Source: Mycobacterium scrofulaceum
Lineage (GTDB): Bacteria; Actinomycetota; Actinomycetes; Mycobacteriales; Mycobacteriaceae
Direction: 5' to 3'
Length of the DNA: 33,751 nucleotides
Assembly (NCBI RefSeq): GCF_002086735.1
Contig: NZ_MVIJ01000051.1
Span: 1-33,751, forward strand
The notes under the pieces are model-generated. The model was not told the origin of the DNA. It was given only the letters and a program-made list of their open reading frames with translations, and ran no database searches. The translations under genes and the position numbers were made by a program. Shown one piece after another: positions 1 to 8,343 of the stretch (position 1 is its first letter; each line of letters opens with the position of its first letter).

Positions 1-209
1 GGCGGCGGCGCGGTGGCGGGGGCCGCCGGTCCGGCCGCAGGCGGCGGGGCCGTCGTCGTGGCCGGCGGGACCGGGGTTGGGACTTCGGGGTCGGCACTCG
101 AGACCGCCGGCAGGGCGATCGTCACGGCGCTGGCACTGGTCGCCGTGGCTATCGCCAGCGTCGCCCACAGGCCTTTCCGACGCGTCGTGTTGGGTTCCAC
201 CTGCTCCAT
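1..209 (-). CDS. apa: Apa-like secreted alanine/proline-rich antigen, N-terminal part
   Basis: Only the first 69 codons are in the window; the gene runs off the left edge. The visible protein starts with MEQVEPNTTRRKG, then a hydrophobic stretch (about residues 14-37) ending in an alanine/serine-rich cleavage region just before ADPE. A Pro/Ala/Thr-rich segment with PVPP and TAPPP follows. This matches the M. tuberculosis Apa (ModD, 45-kDa glycoprotein) start in residue pattern and in position directly downstream of modC. Apa is a secreted, O-mannosylated fibronectin-binding protein; the Thr/Pro-rich part seen here is where glycosylation is expected. It is co-directional with modABC after a 119-bp gap, so it could be read through from that operon, but it is not functionally tied to molybdate transport. 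Confidence 0.85.
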   Translation of the reverse strand, partial: MEQVEPNTTRRKGLWATLAIATATSASAVTIALPAVSSADPEVPTPVPPATTTAPPPAAGPAAPATAPP

Positions 210-328
210 GGCGACGAACCTACCGTGTTACCGCTGTGACGCAAGGAGACTTGTCGACAATTGCGGCGCCGTTGTGCCGATGTTGCCGATGTGCAACCCG
301 AGCCGCCGAGGCCCCGAATTGCGCACTC

Positions 329-1471
329 TCACTTCGTCGCCGGATCCGTCGCCGGGTGCGTGGCCGGATATGCCGCCGGATACAGCGCCACCTCGTGCGC
401 CTTCACGGCGAACCACACCCGCTGCCCGGGCGCCAGCCGCAGCTCCGACGCCGCGTCGGCGGTGATCTCCGCGGCCAGTCCGGGGGCGCCGTCGGATTGC
501 TGTTCGCCGCGCACCAACACCGCGGACCCGCGAACGTCCATCTCCGCTACCGTCACCTCGACCGTGTTGCGCGGGCTGCCATGCGGCTGCTCCCGGTACA
601 CGGCCACCGCGGTCGGCGGGAAGACCGCGATGGCGGTCCGCCCCACGGCGAGGTCGTCACTCCCCTGCTGCGCCGGCGCCGCGTGCCAGCGCGCGCCCGA
701 CCGCGCGCGCAGCGAGGCGTCGGGGGCGACGGTCCCATTGACCAGGTTGATTCCCGCGATGCGTGCCCCGAAGTGACTGCGCGGCGCGGTGAGCACGTCG
801 GAGACCGGGCCGATCTCGGCGATCCGGCCGGCCTCGAGCACCAGCACCCGATCGGCCAGCGTGACCACGTCGAGCAGGTCGTGCGTGATCAGCACGACGG
901 CGCAGCCGGTGCGGCCGACCGCACCGCGCAGCACCGCGCGAATCGACGCGGCCGCGGCGACGTCGAGGCCGGTCAGCGGCTCGTCGAGCAGCAGCGCGTC
1001 GGGCTCGGCGGCCAGCGCCCGCGCGATCGCCACCCGCTGGGCTTGACCGCCGGACAGCTGCCGCGCCCGCCGGTCGGCGAGCAGCTCGGCGTCCACCTCG
1101 CGCAGCCAGCGCAGCGCCGTCGCCTTCTCCGTCGGCCGGCCGCGCCACGGCCGCCCGCGGCGGCTGTGCGGCCCGAACGCCACGTTGGCGGCGACGCTCA
1201 TGTGCGGGAACAACAACGGGTCCTGCAACAGCAGGCCGACGCGGCGGTCGTGTGTTGCCACGTTCACCCCGGCCGCGGTGTCGGTCAGCACCCGATCGCC
1301 CAACCGCACCAGACCGCGATCCGGGCGAATCAGGCCGGCGATCACGTGCAGCGCGGTCGATTTGCCCGCGCCGTTGGGCCCGAGGACGGCCAGCACCTCG
1401 CCCGCCGAGACGGAGAAGTCCACGTCCAGGTGCCGATCCGCCACGACGGCGCGCAGCTGCAATTCGCTCAT
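329..1471 (-). CDS. modC: Molybdate ABC transporter ATP-binding protein ModC
   Basis: This 380-aa ATPase powers molybdate import through ModB. Visible motifs are Walker A GPNGAGKST (31-39), the Q-loop in LLQDP (about 83), the signature LSGGQ (139-143), Walker B LLLDEP (160-165) and the switch histidine in ITHD (197). The C-terminal third carries a TOBE/MOP-like molybdate-binding region typical of ModC. Its ATG overlaps the modB stop by 4 nt (ATGA), which indicates translational coupling. The extreme C-terminus is a short run of near repeats (PATH, PATD, PATK) encoded by degenerate 12-bp units, probably a dispensable tail. Family, order and length agree with M. tuberculosis Rv1859. Confidence 0.95.
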   Translation of the reverse strand: MSELQLRAVVADRHLDVDFSVSAGEVLAVLGPNGAGKSTALHVIAGLIRPDRGLVRLGDRVLTDTAAGVNVATHDRRVGLLLQDPLLFPHMSVAANVAFGPHSRRGRPWRGRPTEKATALRWLREVDAELLADRRARQLSGGQAQRVAIARALAAEPDALLLDEPLTGLDVAAAASIRAVLRGAVGRTGCAVVLITHDLLDVVTLADRVLVLEAGRIAEIGPVSDVLTAPRSHFGARIAGINLVNGTVAPDASLRARSGARWHAAPAQQGSDDLAVGRTAIAVFPPTAVAVYREQPHGSPRNTVEVTVAEMDVRGSAVLVRGEQQSDGAPGLAAEITADAASELRLAPGQRVWFAVKAHEVALYPAAYPATHPATDPATK

Positions 1472-2274
1472 GGCCCCGGCTGCCTCGCTTCGGCGCCGCT
1501 CAGCCGGCCGGTCCCCAGCCCCAGCACCACGAGCGCCGCCACGGCCACCAACAGGATCGACAACGCCACCGCCGCGTCGGCGTCGGTCACCCGCTGCAGG
1601 TAGATCTCCAGCGGCAGCGTGCGCGTGACTCCTTGCCGGGACCCCGCGAAGGTCAACGTCGCGCCGAACTCACCCAGCGAGCGGGCGAACGCCAGCACGG
1701 CGCCCGACATCAGGCCCGGACGCAGCAGCGGCAGGGTGACCCGCCACCAAACCGTGCTGGGCCGCGCGCCCAGGGTCGCCGCCACCACCTCGAAGTCCGC
1801 GCCGGCGGTGCGCGCGGCTCCTTCCAGGGAGATCACCAGGAACGGCAGCGACACGAAGGTCTGCGCCAGCACCACCGCCGTGGTGCTGAACGCGACGCTG
1901 ACACCCGCCGCCTCGAGGTACCTGCCCAGCAGCCCGAGCCGGCCGAACGCGTAGAGCAGCGCAATGCCACCCACCACCGGCGGCAACACGAGGGGCAGCA
2001 GGATCAACGGCCGCAGCAGCCGGACCGCGCGGGCCCGGCTGCGGGCCAACACGAGCGCCAACGGCACGCCGAGCAGGACGCACAGCGCGGTGCTGGCGGC
2101 GGCCGTCCGAAGGCTGAGCAGCAGCGCGGTCTGCGAGGAGGAACTGGTGATCAGCGCCCAGAAGTTCGGCCAGTCGACCTTGACCGTGATGGCCAGCAAC
2201 GGCAGCACCACGAACACGGCCCCGGCCGCGGCGGGAACGTACACCCACCGCGGCAGATCCGTAGGCCGGTGCAC
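1468..2274 (-). CDS. modB: Molybdate ABC transporter permease ModB
   Basis: This 268-aa inner-membrane permease has about six hydrophobic helices. The binding-protein-dependent transport signature (EAA loop) is seen around AATLGARPSTVWWRVTLPL in the C-terminal half; it docks onto ModC. The partner is molybdate-loaded ModA outside the membrane. Only 3 bp separate it from the modA stop, and its own stop overlaps the modC start, so modABC is a single transcription unit. The chosen ATG gives a short cytosolic N-terminus before the first helix and a length normal for the family. Confidence 0.95.
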   Translation of the reverse strand: MHRPTDLPRWVYVPAAAGAVFVVLPLLAITVKVDWPNFWALITSSSSQTALLLSLRTAAASTALCVLLGVPLALVLARSRARAVRLLRPLILLPLVLPPVVGGIALLYAFGRLGLLGRYLEAAGVSVAFSTTAVVLAQTFVSLPFLVISLEGAARTAGADFEVVAATLGARPSTVWWRVTLPLLRPGLMSGAVLAFARSLGEFGATLTFAGSRQGVTRTLPLEIYLQRVTDADAAVALSILLVAVAALVVLGLGTGRLSGAEARQPGP

Positions 2275-2277
2275 GAT

Positions 2278-3039
2278 TCAGGGCTTGGCGAAGCCCGACT
2301 GGGCCAGGATGCTTCGGCCGTCGTCACCGGTCACCATGGCCACGAACCGCTGCGCCAACGTTGGTTGCGGCGCGTTCTTCAACACCGCGATCGGATAGAC
2401 GTTCACCGCGCCGGCGGCCTCCGGGAAGCTGACGGTGGTCACCTTGTCCCCGGCACTGTGGGCGTCGGTGACGTACACCAGCCCGGCGTCCGCCTGCCCG
2501 GTAGTGACCTTGTTGAGGACATCGGTCACGCTCGGTTCCTCGCTGACCGGGTGCAGGCGGACCCCGGTGTCGTCCTCGACCCGCTGGGTCGCCGCCCCGC
2601 ACGGCACCGGCTGCTGGCAGATCACCACGCCCAGCCCAGGCCGCGCGAGGTCGGCGAACGAGCCGACCCGCCTGGGGTTACCGGGTGCGGTCACGATCAC
2701 CAGCGTGTTCGACGCGAAGTTCGTCGGATCGCCGGCCAGCAAACCCGCTTTGCCGACGACGCCCATCTGCGCGGTGTCCGCTGACGCGAAGACGTCGGCC
2801 GTCGCGCCCTGGGTCAACTGGATGGCCAGTTCCGACGATCCCGCAAATTCGAATTCGACGGTGGCGTTGCCGTTTTCGCCCTTGAACCGCGCGGCGATCT
2901 GCGTGAATGCGGGCTTCAGCGAGGCGGCGGCGAAGACCACCACCTTCTTGGGCCCCGCGGCGGGCTTCGAACCGCACCCGACCAGGCCGGCCACCAGCAC
3001 CAGGGAAACCGCCCCGGCCAGGATCCCGATCCGCCGCAT
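2278..3039 (-). CDS. modA: Molybdate-binding lipoprotein ModA
   Basis: This 253-aa periplasmic-type binding protein captures molybdate for ModBC. The N-terminus is a lipoprotein signal: basic MRR, a hydrophobic core, and the lipobox LVGC with the lipidated cysteine at residue 22. The mature part follows the ModA family, starting VVVFAAASLKPAFTQIA, with FAGSSELAIQLTQGA and FASADTAQM contributing the oxyanion site. It is the first gene of modABC. The 260-bp region upstream is shared with the divergent SDR gene and must hold the operon promoter. I did not recognise a ModE-type operator there. Confidence 0.95.
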   Translation of the reverse strand: MRRIGILAGAVSLVLVAGLVGCGSKPAAGPKKVVVFAAASLKPAFTQIAARFKGENGNATVEFEFAGSSELAIQLTQGATADVFASADTAQMGVVGKAGLLAGDPTNFASNTLVIVTAPGNPRRVGSFADLARPGLGVVICQQPVPCGAATQRVEDDTGVRLHPVSEEPSVTDVLNKVTTGQADAGLVYVTDAHSAGDKVTTVSFPEAAGAVNVYPIAVLKNAPQPTLAQRFVAMVTGDDGRSILAQSGFAKP

Positions 3040-3274
3040 TGGTGCACCCTAACCCGCCGATGATGCGGCCCGCGTGGGGGCCGAACGGTCGCAAAAAAGT
3101 GGGCGGCCGAATAGTTACGCAAATGATCCGCGCGTCGTGGCGCGAAGAATTTCCCCGACTAGCTACTGTCCAGTAACATCGACGGGGATTGATGCCATAA
3201 CGCGCTGAGATCCGGGCAGGTCCGGGCAAGCGGTCCCGTGGGTTTCCGGGCCACACGGAACTGCCGGGCTCTGG

Positions 3275-3288
3275 GTTCAACGTTGAAC
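3275..3288. promoter_or_regulatory. 14-bp perfect palindrome upstream of the SDR-like gene
   Basis: The sequence GTTCAACGTTGAAC is a perfect dyad. It ends 11 bp before the SDR start and abuts that gene's ribosome-binding site (GAGGAGG, 3291-3297). This is a plausible repressor operator or an element in the 5' leader. The regulator is unknown. Confidence 0.4.
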
Positions 3289-3299
3289 ACGAGGAGGTC

Positions 3300-3977
3300 A
3301 TGGCAGTGGAGGTGCTGGTCACCGGCGGAGACACCGAGCTGGGGCGCGCAGTGGCCGAAGGCTTCCGCGATGACGGTCACAAGGTGACCCTCGTGGGGGC
3401 ACGGCGCAGCGAGCTGGAAATCGCCGCCAAGGAACTGGACGTCGACGCGATCGTCTGCGACACCACCGACCCCGGCAGCCTGACCGAGGCTCGTGGCTTG
3501 TTCCCCCACCACCTGGACACCATCGTCAACGTGCCGGCCCCCTCCTGGGAGGCCGGCGACCCGCGTGCCTACTCGATCGCCGACACGGCCACCGCCTGGC
3601 GGAATTCGCTGGACGCCACGGTCCTTTCGGCGGTGCTCACGGTGCAGACCGTGGGGGACCACCTGCGCTCGGGCGGCTCCATCATCAGCGTGGTGCCCGA
3701 GAATTCGCCGGCCGGGAGCGTCGACGCCGCAATCAAGGCGGCCCTGTCGAGCTGGGTCTCGGGGCAGGCGGGCATCTTCGGCACCCGCGGTATCACCGTC
3801 AACGCCGTGGCCAGCGGGCGCAGCGCCCAGCCCGGGTATGACGGCCTCTCCCGCACGCCCCCCTCCGTCGCCGCCGAGGTCGCCCGGTTGGCGCTGTTCC
3901 TCACCAGCCCGTCCGCCCGGCACATCACCGGCCAGACGCTGCACGTCAGCCACGGAGCACTCGCGCAGTTCGGCTGA
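3300..3977 (+). CDS. SDR-fold protein with degenerate active site (Rv1856c-like)
   Basis: This 225-aa protein has a Rossmann fold of the short-chain dehydrogenase/reductase type. It has an N-terminal VLVTGGDTELGRAVAEGF dinucleotide-binding loop (5-22) and a C-terminal FLTSPSARHITGQTLHVSHG segment typical of SDRs. The catalytic YxxxK motif is altered: at the expected place the sequence reads VDAAIKAAL, so Lys146 is kept but the tyrosine position is Asp142. The glycine-rich loop is also TGGxxxLG rather than TGxxxGIG. It may bind NAD(P) without classical SDR catalysis. Start support is strong: GAGGAGG lies 2-8 nt upstream of the ATG. It diverges from modABC and precedes an F420-type oxidoreductase, as in M. 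tuberculosis. Confidence 0.85.
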   Translation: MAVEVLVTGGDTELGRAVAEGFRDDGHKVTLVGARRSELEIAAKELDVDAIVCDTTDPGSLTEARGLFPHHLDTIVNVPAPSWEAGDPRAYSIADTATAWRNSLDATVLSAVLTVQTVGDHLRSGGSIISVVPENSPAGSVDAAIKAALSSWVSGQAGIFGTRGITVNAVASGRSAQPGYDGLSRTPPSVAAEVARLALFLTSPSARHITGQTLHVSHGALAQFG

Positions 3978-4036
3978 CGGCGTAATCCGCGGCCGAGCGG
4001 TATCGCCCCGCGCCCGGCCGCACTACGGTAGGTCGC

Positions 4037-4954
4037 GTGGCTATTCGACTCGGTCTGCAGATTCCCAATTTCTCCTACGGCACCGGGGTGGAGCAGCTCT
4101 TCCCCACAGTTCTGGCTCAGGCCCGCGAGGCCGAATCCGCCGGTTTCGACTCGGTCTTCGTGATGGACCACTTCTACCAACTGCCCATGCTGGGCGACCC
4201 CGACCAGCCGATGCTGGAGGCCTACACCGCCTTGGGCGCGCTGGCCACCGGTACTGAACGAGTTCAGTTGGGCACCTTGGTGACTGGCAATACCTACCGG
4301 AACCCGACGTTGCTGGCCAAGATCATCACCACGCTCGATGTGGTGAGCCAGGGCCGCGCGATCCTGGGCATCGGCACCGGTTGGTTCGAACTCGAGCACG
4401 ACCAACTGGGTTTCGAGTTCGGCACCTTCACCGACAGGTTCAACCGGCTCGACGAGGCGCTGCAGATCATCCTGCCGATGATCAAGGGCGAGCGGCCGAC
4501 CTTCTCGGGCAAGTGGTATCAGGCGCGCGAGGCGCTCGCGAATCCTCGCTTCCGCGACCACATTCCGCTGATGATCGGCGGCAGCGGCGAGAAGAAGACC
4601 ATCCCGCTGGCCGCACGCCACTTCGACCACCTCAACGTGATCGCCGGATTCGACGAGCTGCCAGGCAAGTTGGACGTTGTGCGGCGGAGCTGCGAGGACG
4701 TCGGTCGCGACCCCGCGACGCTGGAAACCAGCACGCTGACCACGGTGCTGATCGACGAGAACGCCAAGCCCGATCAGATTCCGGCGGAGATGACGCAGCG
4801 CATGGTGGTGGGCAACCCCGACTCGGTCGCCGACCAGATCAAGACCAAGGTGGTGGACGCCGGCATCGACGGCGTGATCATCAACCTGCCCTTCTACAGT
4901 CCCGGCGTCATCAGCGCCGTGGGTGCGGCGCTGCGTCCGGTCGTCGGCCTGTAA
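4037..4954 (+). CDS. LLM-class F420-dependent oxidoreductase (Rv1855c-like)
   Basis: This 305-aa protein belongs to the luciferase-like monooxygenase family that in mycobacteria mostly uses coenzyme F420. Recognisable parts are the N-terminal strand GLQIPNF, the DSVFVMDHF segment and the family hallmark GTGWFELE (113-120) followed by FGTFTDRFNRLDEAL. PLMIGGSGEKKTIPLAARHFD near the middle is the usual cofactor-contact region. The substrate cannot be told from sequence. It starts at a GTG, which aligns with the usual length. It lies 59 bp after the SDR gene on the same strand and may share its transcript. Confidence 0.88.
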   Translation: MAIRLGLQIPNFSYGTGVEQLFPTVLAQAREAESAGFDSVFVMDHFYQLPMLGDPDQPMLEAYTALGALATGTERVQLGTLVTGNTYRNPTLLAKIITTLDVVSQGRAILGIGTGWFELEHDQLGFEFGTFTDRFNRLDEALQIILPMIKGERPTFSGKWYQAREALANPRFRDHIPLMIGGSGEKKTIPLAARHFDHLNVIAGFDELPGKLDVVRRSCEDVGRDPATLETSTLTTVLIDENAKPDQIPAEMTQRMVVGNPDSVADQIKTKVVDAGIDGVIINLPFYSPGVISAVGAALRPVVGL

Positions 4955-5070
4955 CCCCGGCGCCGCTGGTGTGGAGTCGCGGATCTCGCGCGCCGCGGTA
5001 ATACTTCCAGGGAGCAGCGTTCACCTGGGCCACGACGGCGCAGCGCAGAAGGAAAGGGCCGGGACAGCCC

Positions 5071-5451
5071 ATGACGAAACGAGCCTTGGCGGCGATCGCG
5101 GCCGGTATGGCATTCGCCGCACCCCCGATCGCGCACGCCGACAACAACTGGATCGCGATGGCGATCTCGGACTCCACCGGCCACATCAACATCGCCGACG
5201 GCGCGGCGAACCAGGGCGCGGCCGAGAAGGCGGTGATGGAAACCTGTCGCAAGACCATCAGCGACTGCCGGCTGCTGGCCAGCGGCGAGGGCGGGTGCGT
5301 CGCGCTGGCCGTGAACGCCGCCCACTCGCGATACTTCGGGGGCTGGGGCCCGACGCGCGAAGAAGCGGAAGCGGCGGCGTTGGCACGCGCCCCCGGCGGG
5401 ACCATCCAGGCGGGCCACGACCATTGTGCGGGAGAGGGCTCCAGTCAGTAA
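5071..5451 (+). CDS. Secreted DUF4189 protein
   Basis: This small exported protein of 126 aa has a signal peptide (MTKRALAAIAAGMAFAAPPIAHA) with likely cleavage after AHA at about residue 23. The mature part has the DUF4189 pattern: NWIAMAISDSTG, ANQGAAEKAVMETC, a cysteine-bearing DCRLLASGEGGCVALAV, and a final WGPTREEAEAAALA followed by a terminal Cys. The conserved cysteines probably form disulfides outside the cell. Biochemical function is unknown for the family. A GGAAAGG lies 13 nt before the ATG, somewhat far. It stands alone between the LLM gene and ndh. Confidence 0.8.
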   Translation: MTKRALAAIAAGMAFAAPPIAHADNNWIAMAISDSTGHINIADGAANQGAAEKAVMETCRKTISDCRLLASGEGGCVALAVNAAHSRYFGGWGPTREEAEAAALARAPGGTIQAGHDHCAGEGSSQ

Positions 5452-5522
5452 GGCGGCAGCTGGCTGATAGTTGCGCCACAGTGCCGGACGCCCACCAGGG
5501 GATTCGCCCCCGCACACCGTTA

Positions 5523-5538
5523 GTGTTGCAAACAACAC
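5523..5538. promoter_or_regulatory. Inverted repeat in the ndh upstream region
   Basis: GTGTTG and CAACAC flank a 4-nt spacer, about 95 bp upstream of the ndh start. Two copies of GGGTATC follow at 5541-5547 and 5560-5566, 19 bp apart. The geometry suggests a transcription-factor site in the ndh promoter. No regulator can be named. Confidence 0.3.
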
Positions 5539-5633
5539 ATGGGTATCAACTAGGTTTCCGGGTATCCGCCTGACTAGCGTTGTGGCTAACTGCAGTCGCG
5601 TGTCCAAAAGCCCCCGTCAGGAGCAGCGGAAAC

Positions 5634-7022
5634 ATGATCCCCCCACCAGAAACCACAGCTGGAACCAAGCGTCGCCACCAGGTGGTGATCATCGGTTCGG
5701 GATTCGGTGGACTCAACGCGGCAAAGAAACTCAAGCACGCTGACGTCGACATCAAGCTGATCGCGCGCACCACCCACCACCTCTTCCAGCCCCTGCTGTA
5801 CCAGGTGGCGACCGGCATCGTGTCCGAAGGAGACATCGCGCCGCCCACCCGCGTCGTCCTGCGCAGGCAGCGCAACGTGCAGGTGCTGCTCGGCGACGTC
5901 ACGCACATCGACCTGGCCGGGAAGTTCGTGGTGTCCGATCTGCTCGGCCACACCTACGAAACCCCTTACGACAGTCTGATTATCGCCGCGGGTGCGGGCC
6001 AGTCGTACTTCGGCAACGACCACTTCGCCGAGTTCGCGCCCGGCATGAAGTCGATCGACGACGCCCTGGAGGTACGCGGACGGATCCTTAGCGCCTTCGA
6101 GCAGGCGGAGCGGTCGCGCGATCCCGAACGACGCGCCAAGCTGCTGACCTTCACCGTCATCGGGGCCGGCCCCACCGGTGTCGAAATGGCGGGGCAGATC
6201 GCGGAATTGGCGGCCCACACGCTGAAGGGCTCGTTCCGTGGCATCGACTCCACCAAGGCGCGGGTGATCCTGCTCGACGCGGCCCCCGCCGTGCTGCCGC
6301 CGTTCGGCGACAAGCTCGGCGCCAGGGCGCGCGCCCGGCTGGAGAAGATGGGCGTGGAGATCCAGCTGGGGGCGATGGTCACCGACGTCGACCGCAATGG
6401 CATCACGGTCAAGGATTCCGACGGCACCGTCCGGCGCATCGAGTCCGCCTGCAAGGTGTGGTCCGCGGGCGTGCAGGCCAGCGGGCTGGGCCGGAACCTG
6501 GCCGAGCAGTCGTCGGTGGAACTCGACCGGGCCGGACGGGTCAAGGTGCTGCCCGATCTGTCGGTCCCCGGGCATCCCAACGTGTTCGTGATCGGCGACA
6601 TGGCCGCCGTCGAGGGCGTTCCGGGCGTGGCCCAGGGCGCGATCCAGGGCGCCAAGTACGTGGCCGGCACCATCAAAGCCGAGCTCGGCGGGGCCGACCC
6701 GGCGGAGCGCGAGCCGTTCCAGTACTTCGACAAGGGGTCGATGGCGACCGTTTCGCGCTTTTCCGCGGTGGCCAAGGTCGGCCCGCTGGAGTTCAGCGGG
6801 TTCATCGCCTGGCTGATGTGGCTGGTGCTGCACTTGGTTTACCTGGTCGGATTCAAGACCAAGGTCAGCACGCTGCTGTCGTGGACGGTGACGTTCCTGA
6901 GCACACGGCGGGGACAGCTGACCATCACCGAGCAGCAGGCGTTCGCCCGCACCCGCCTCGAACAGCTGGCCGTGCTCGCCGCGGAAGCCAAGCGACCGGC
7001 GGCCGCCAAGCGGGCCAGCTAA
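5634..7022 (+). CDS. ndh: Type II NADH:menaquinone oxidoreductase Ndh
   Basis: This non-proton-pumping NADH dehydrogenase feeds electrons from NADH via FAD to menaquinone at the inner face of the membrane. The ATG at 5634 is chosen because AGGAG sits 10 nt upstream and the resulting 462 aa match the M. tuberculosis protein; an upstream in-frame start would add 18 unrelated residues. Two Rossmann motifs are visible: FAD-binding GSGFGG (21-26) and NADH-binding GAGPTG (177-182). FQPLLYQVATG is the quinone/FAD-side motif, and VFVIGDMAA the second FAD contact. The C-terminal hydrophobic helix FSGFIAWLMWLVLHL anchors the protein. Its stop overlaps the convergent ureD stop by 3 nt. Confidence 0.95.
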   Translation: MIPPPETTAGTKRRHQVVIIGSGFGGLNAAKKLKHADVDIKLIARTTHHLFQPLLYQVATGIVSEGDIAPPTRVVLRRQRNVQVLLGDVTHIDLAGKFVVSDLLGHTYETPYDSLIIAAGAGQSYFGNDHFAEFAPGMKSIDDALEVRGRILSAFEQAERSRDPERRAKLLTFTVIGAGPTGVEMAGQIAELAAHTLKGSFRGIDSTKARVILLDAAPAVLPPFGDKLGARARARLEKMGVEIQLGAMVTDVDRNGITVKDSDGTVRRIESACKVWSAGVQASGLGRNLAEQSSVELDRAGRVKVLPDLSVPGHPNVFVIGDMAAVEGVPGVAQGAIQGAKYVAGTIKAELGGADPAEREPFQYFDKGSMATVSRFSAVAKVGPLEFSGFIAWLMWLVLHLVYLVGFKTKVSTLLSWTVTFLSTRRGQLTITEQQAFARTRLEQLAVLAAEAKRPAAAKRAS

Positions 7023-7669
7023 CCGGCCAGCCGGTCAGCCTGCCAGGTACTCAGCAGCCCGCCGCCCGCCAGCATCAACACGGTCGAACCGGCGTCGATC
7101 GCGGCGTGCGCGAAAGCCGTTTCGGGGTAGCGCAATTCGTGGACTGACGCACGCGGCGCCGCGATGACGTCGTCGGCCGGCGACCCGGCGCCCAGTTCCA
7201 CCCGGTGACGCAGCAAGGGTCGGTCGGCGCAGTCGGCGCGCAGCGATCCCGACCAAAAGCCTTCCCGCTCTTCGCATCTGCCGACCTGTACGCGCTCGCG
7301 GAAGCGGACCTGAGCCCCGTCCTGCAGGGAGAAGGTGGCGCTCGAGATGTGCCGGGCGGCTGCGGCGACCACGGTGGGCTCCAGGTCGATGTCCAGCGTT
7401 CCGCCGACTGCCACTTCCCAATGGGCATGCGAGGTCAGCGCATCGGCCCCGGGCAGGGCCACGGTGGCGGCGGCGCTGCGGAGCCTGAGGCGGGCGCCCG
7501 GCTCGACGACGATGCGCATGTCGATGCTGTCGCCGCCCAACGGCGTGGCCGCGGCCGACACCAGGTGGACCGTGTCGGGCGCGGTGCGCCGGGCCGCCAG
7601 CCCGCCGCGGCACTCGATGCGTGGCAGCCGGTTCGGATAGGCGACCACCAAGACCTGGGACCGCATCAC
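7019..7669 (-). CDS. ureD: Urease accessory protein UreD
   Basis: This 216-aa scaffold binds the urease apoenzyme together with UreF and UreG and takes part in nickel delivery to the UreC active site. The family pattern is seen in LRLRSAAATVALPG, WEVAVGGTLDIDLEP and ERVQVGRCEEREGFWSGSLR. The GTG at 7669 overlaps the ureG stop by 4 nt (GTGA); an ATG at 7666 would equally couple to it. The 3' end overlaps ndh tail to tail, leaving no intergenic terminator. It is separated from ureF, its complex partner, by an inserted island. Confidence 0.92.
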   Translation of the reverse strand: MMRSQVLVVAYPNRLPRIECRGGLAARRTAPDTVHLVSAAATPLGGDSIDMRIVVEPGARLRLRSAAATVALPGADALTSHAHWEVAVGGTLDIDLEPTVVAAAARHISSATFSLQDGAQVRFRERVQVGRCEEREGFWSGSLRADCADRPLLRHRVELGAGSPADDVIAAPRASVHELRYPETAFAHAAIDAGSTVLMLAGGGLLSTWQADRLAG

Positions 7670-8343
7670 ACGGTGGCCGCCTCCCGCAATTGCGTGCGGA
7701 CCCAGGACAACACCTGGGTCGCCGCCGGGTCGTCGGCCAGTGACTGCAGCACGGTGGGCCGCCCGTCGCGGACCGCGGCGGCATCGTCGGCCATCACCTG
7801 CAGGTCGGCTCCCACCAGGGGCGCCAGGTCGGTCTTGTTGACCACCAACAGATCCGAGTAGGTGACTCCGGGCCCGCCCTTGCGTGGGACCTTGTCGCCG
7901 CCGGCCACGTCGACGACGAAGATCTGCACGTCCACCAAGCCCGAGGAAAAGGTAGCGGTCAGGTTGTCGCCGCCGGATTCGACCAGGATCAGGTCCAGCG
8001 GCTCATGGGCGGCAATCAAGTCGTCGATCGCGTCGAGGTTCGCGGTGATGTCGTCGCGGATCGCGGTGTGCGGGCACCCCCCGGTCTGCACCGCCGCGAT
8101 CCGGTCGTCCGGCAGCACCGCATGCTTGCGCAAGAAGTCGGCGTCCTCGGTGGTGTAGATGTCGTTGGTCAGCACCGCCAGCGACAGTTCGTCGCGCAAC
8201 TGCCGGCACAGCGCGGCGACCAGCGCGGTCTTGCCGGACCCCACCGGGCCGCCGACGCCGACGCGCAACGGCTCCCCCGGTTGTCGGACCCGTCGCGGCC
8301 GTTCGACCTGTGGATGTGGGTGGCTGTGTGAATGTGTTGGCAT
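7666..8343 (-). CDS. ureG: Urease accessory GTPase UreG
   Basis: This SIMIBI-class GTPase carries nickel to urease and couples GTP hydrolysis to metallocentre assembly. I chose the ATG at 8343 because it gives the normal 225 aa with an N-terminal His-rich segment (H4, H6, H8, H10); an upstream in-frame start adds 23 unlikely residues. Walker A is GPVGSGKT (32-39), the nickel-binding CPH motif is at residues 90-92, and NKTDL is the guanine-specificity motif. In M. tuberculosis ureG follows ureF directly. Here the adjacent upstream DNA is a 364-bp divergent intergenic region, so ureG-ureD need their own promoter. Confidence 0.93.
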   Translation of the reverse strand: MPTHSHSHPHPQVERPRRVRQPGEPLRVGVGGPVGSGKTALVAALCRQLRDELSLAVLTNDIYTTEDADFLRKHAVLPDDRIAAVQTGGCPHTAIRDDITANLDAIDDLIAAHEPLDLILVESGGDNLTATFSSGLVDVQIFVVDVAGGDKVPRKGGPGVTYSDLLVVNKTDLAPLVGADLQVMADDAAAVRDGRPTVLQSLADDPAATQVLSWVRTQLREAATV

